Source: Novosphingobium sp.
GTDB taxonomy: Bacteria; Pseudomonadota; Alphaproteobacteria; Sphingomonadales; Sphingomonadaceae
Assembly (NCBI GenBank): GCA_028697875.1
Contig: JAQVEQ010000182.1
Location: 1-5,642, forward strand
Length of the DNA: 5,642 nucleotides
Reading direction: 5' to 3'
Position numbers and translations under genes: made by a program. Positions within the stretch are counted from its first letter, which is position 1; the number at the start of each line of letters is the position of its first letter. Shown one piece after another: positions 5,031-5,642 of the stretch. The notes under the pieces were generated by a model. That model was given only the letters and a program-made list of their open reading frames with translations, was not told where the DNA came from and ran no database searches.

Positions 5031-5642
5031 ATGGAGGGCTCCCTTACTTCTGGCGGACATGCCGCGCGCAAGGCGTCGGCGCGGCCGCAATCCGCACGGG
5101 TGCAGCACTTGCTGGCGGTTGCGCGCGAACAGTTCGTTGGTGGCGGTTTCGAGGCGGTGAGCATCGATTCAATCGCCCGTGCATCCGGTGTGAGCAAGGA
5201 AACGATCTACCGCTACTATCCCGACAAGGAGGCGCTGTTCCGCGCGGCGGCAGAGGAACTGGGCGGCGAATTCAGCGCCACGGTGGAGCGGCTCCATCTC
5301 AGCCAGGCATCCCCCGGCGAGGAACTGGCGGGCCTGTCGCGCGCGATTCTGGATTCCGCGATCGACGGCGGTCTGCTGAGCGCGGTCTGGGTGTCGATCG
5401 GCGTGGCGCGGATCATGCCGGAATTCGCGCGGAACCTGCAAAGCGGGCAATCGGACCGGCTCGAACCGGTTTGCCGCCTGCTGGAAGAAATCGCTGCCGC
5501 ACGTGGCATGGAGGCGGCGGTCCCGCTCGACCTGGCATCGGACTTCGGCTCGCTCTCCGCCGAAAGTCCGGCCCTGCTGATGGGCTTCACCAGCCCGGGC
5601 CCGGCCCAGCGCGACGTGATCGCCCACCGCGTCGCCGGACTG
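5031..5642 (+). CDS. TetR/AcrR-family transcriptional regulator, 3' end beyond window
   Basis: A frame with no stop before the window ends (204 codons). The N-terminal DNA-binding domain is unmistakable: RVQHLLAVAREQFVGGGF (23-40), then AVSIDSIARASGVSKETIYRYYPDKEALF (42-70), containing the helix-turn-helix and the YxYYxDKExLF signature. The rest (about 75-204) is a mostly helical ligand-binding/dimerisation domain with no recognisable ligand motif. TetR proteins are usually 190-230 residues, so only a short C-terminal piece should be missing. The ATG at 5031 gives a basic leader MEGSLTSGGHAARKASARPQ before the domain. There is a GCTATA -10-like hexamer just upstream and only a weak AGGG as ribosome site. 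It is divergent from the enzyme cluster, with the right-hand 29-bp element 36 bp before its start, so it is the obvious candidate repressor of both enzyme transcripts and possibly of itself (inference). Confidence 0.92.
   Translation, partial: MEGSLTSGGHAARKASARPQSARVQHLLAVAREQFVGGGFEAVSIDSIARASGVSKETIYRYYPDKEALFRAAAEELGGEFSATVERLHLSQASPGEELAGLSRAILDSAIDGGLLSAVWVSIGVARIMPEFARNLQSGQSDRLEPVCRLLEEIAAARGMEAAVPLDLASDFGSLSAESPALLMGFTSPGPAQRDVIAHRVAGL

Overview
The window is GC-rich, dense bacterial DNA. Gene content, codon use and promoter style suggest an alphaproteobacterium, most likely a sphingomonad (Novosphingobium/Sphingopyxis/Erythrobacter-like). That is an inference from protein style; no rRNA or marker gene is present to prove it.

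Layout. The left edge (1-407, + strand) holds the 3' part of a SnoaL/NTF2-like protein gene. It converges, with only 6 bp between stop codons, on a minus-strand cluster of four genes running right to left: an isocitrate lyase/PEP mutase superfamily enzyme (4853-3993), a TauD/TfdA-type Fe(II)/2-oxoglutarate dioxygenase (3872-3009), a Coq4-family protein (2995-2144) and a D-aminoacylase-like amidohydrolase (2147-414). The last three are tightly packed (13-nt gap, then a 4-nt GTGA overlap) and look like one transcript. At the right edge a divergent TetR-family regulator starts at 5031 and runs off the window without a stop.

Regulation. The most informative non-coding signal is a 29-bp element present twice with a single mismatch (3906-3934 and 4966-4994), once upstream of each minus-strand transcription unit. 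Each copy contains a plausible -35 (TTGACT) and -10 (TACCGY) 17 bp apart on the minus strand. An inverted repeat lies over the -10 and a TTGAGTCAA palindrome over the -35. The right copy also lies just upstream of the TetR gene. The simplest model is one regulon: two matched promoter/operators controlled by the neighbouring TetR protein, with possible autoregulation.

How the genes may work together. An oxygenase, a C-C or P-C bond enzyme, a hydrolase of amide-like bonds, a Coq4-family protein and a TetR switch look like a substrate-inducible catabolic or modification pathway. The substrate cannot be read from the sequence. The odd member is the Coq4-family protein: its metal motif is intact, yet no ubiquinone biosynthesis gene is visible. 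Two of the other enzymes lack hallmark catalytic residues of their best-known relatives, so textbook names should not be transferred.

No tRNA, rRNA, CRISPR array or insertion sequence was seen. There is no gene-free stretch longer than 300 bases; the longest gap is 177 bp (4854-5030) and is described as regulatory.
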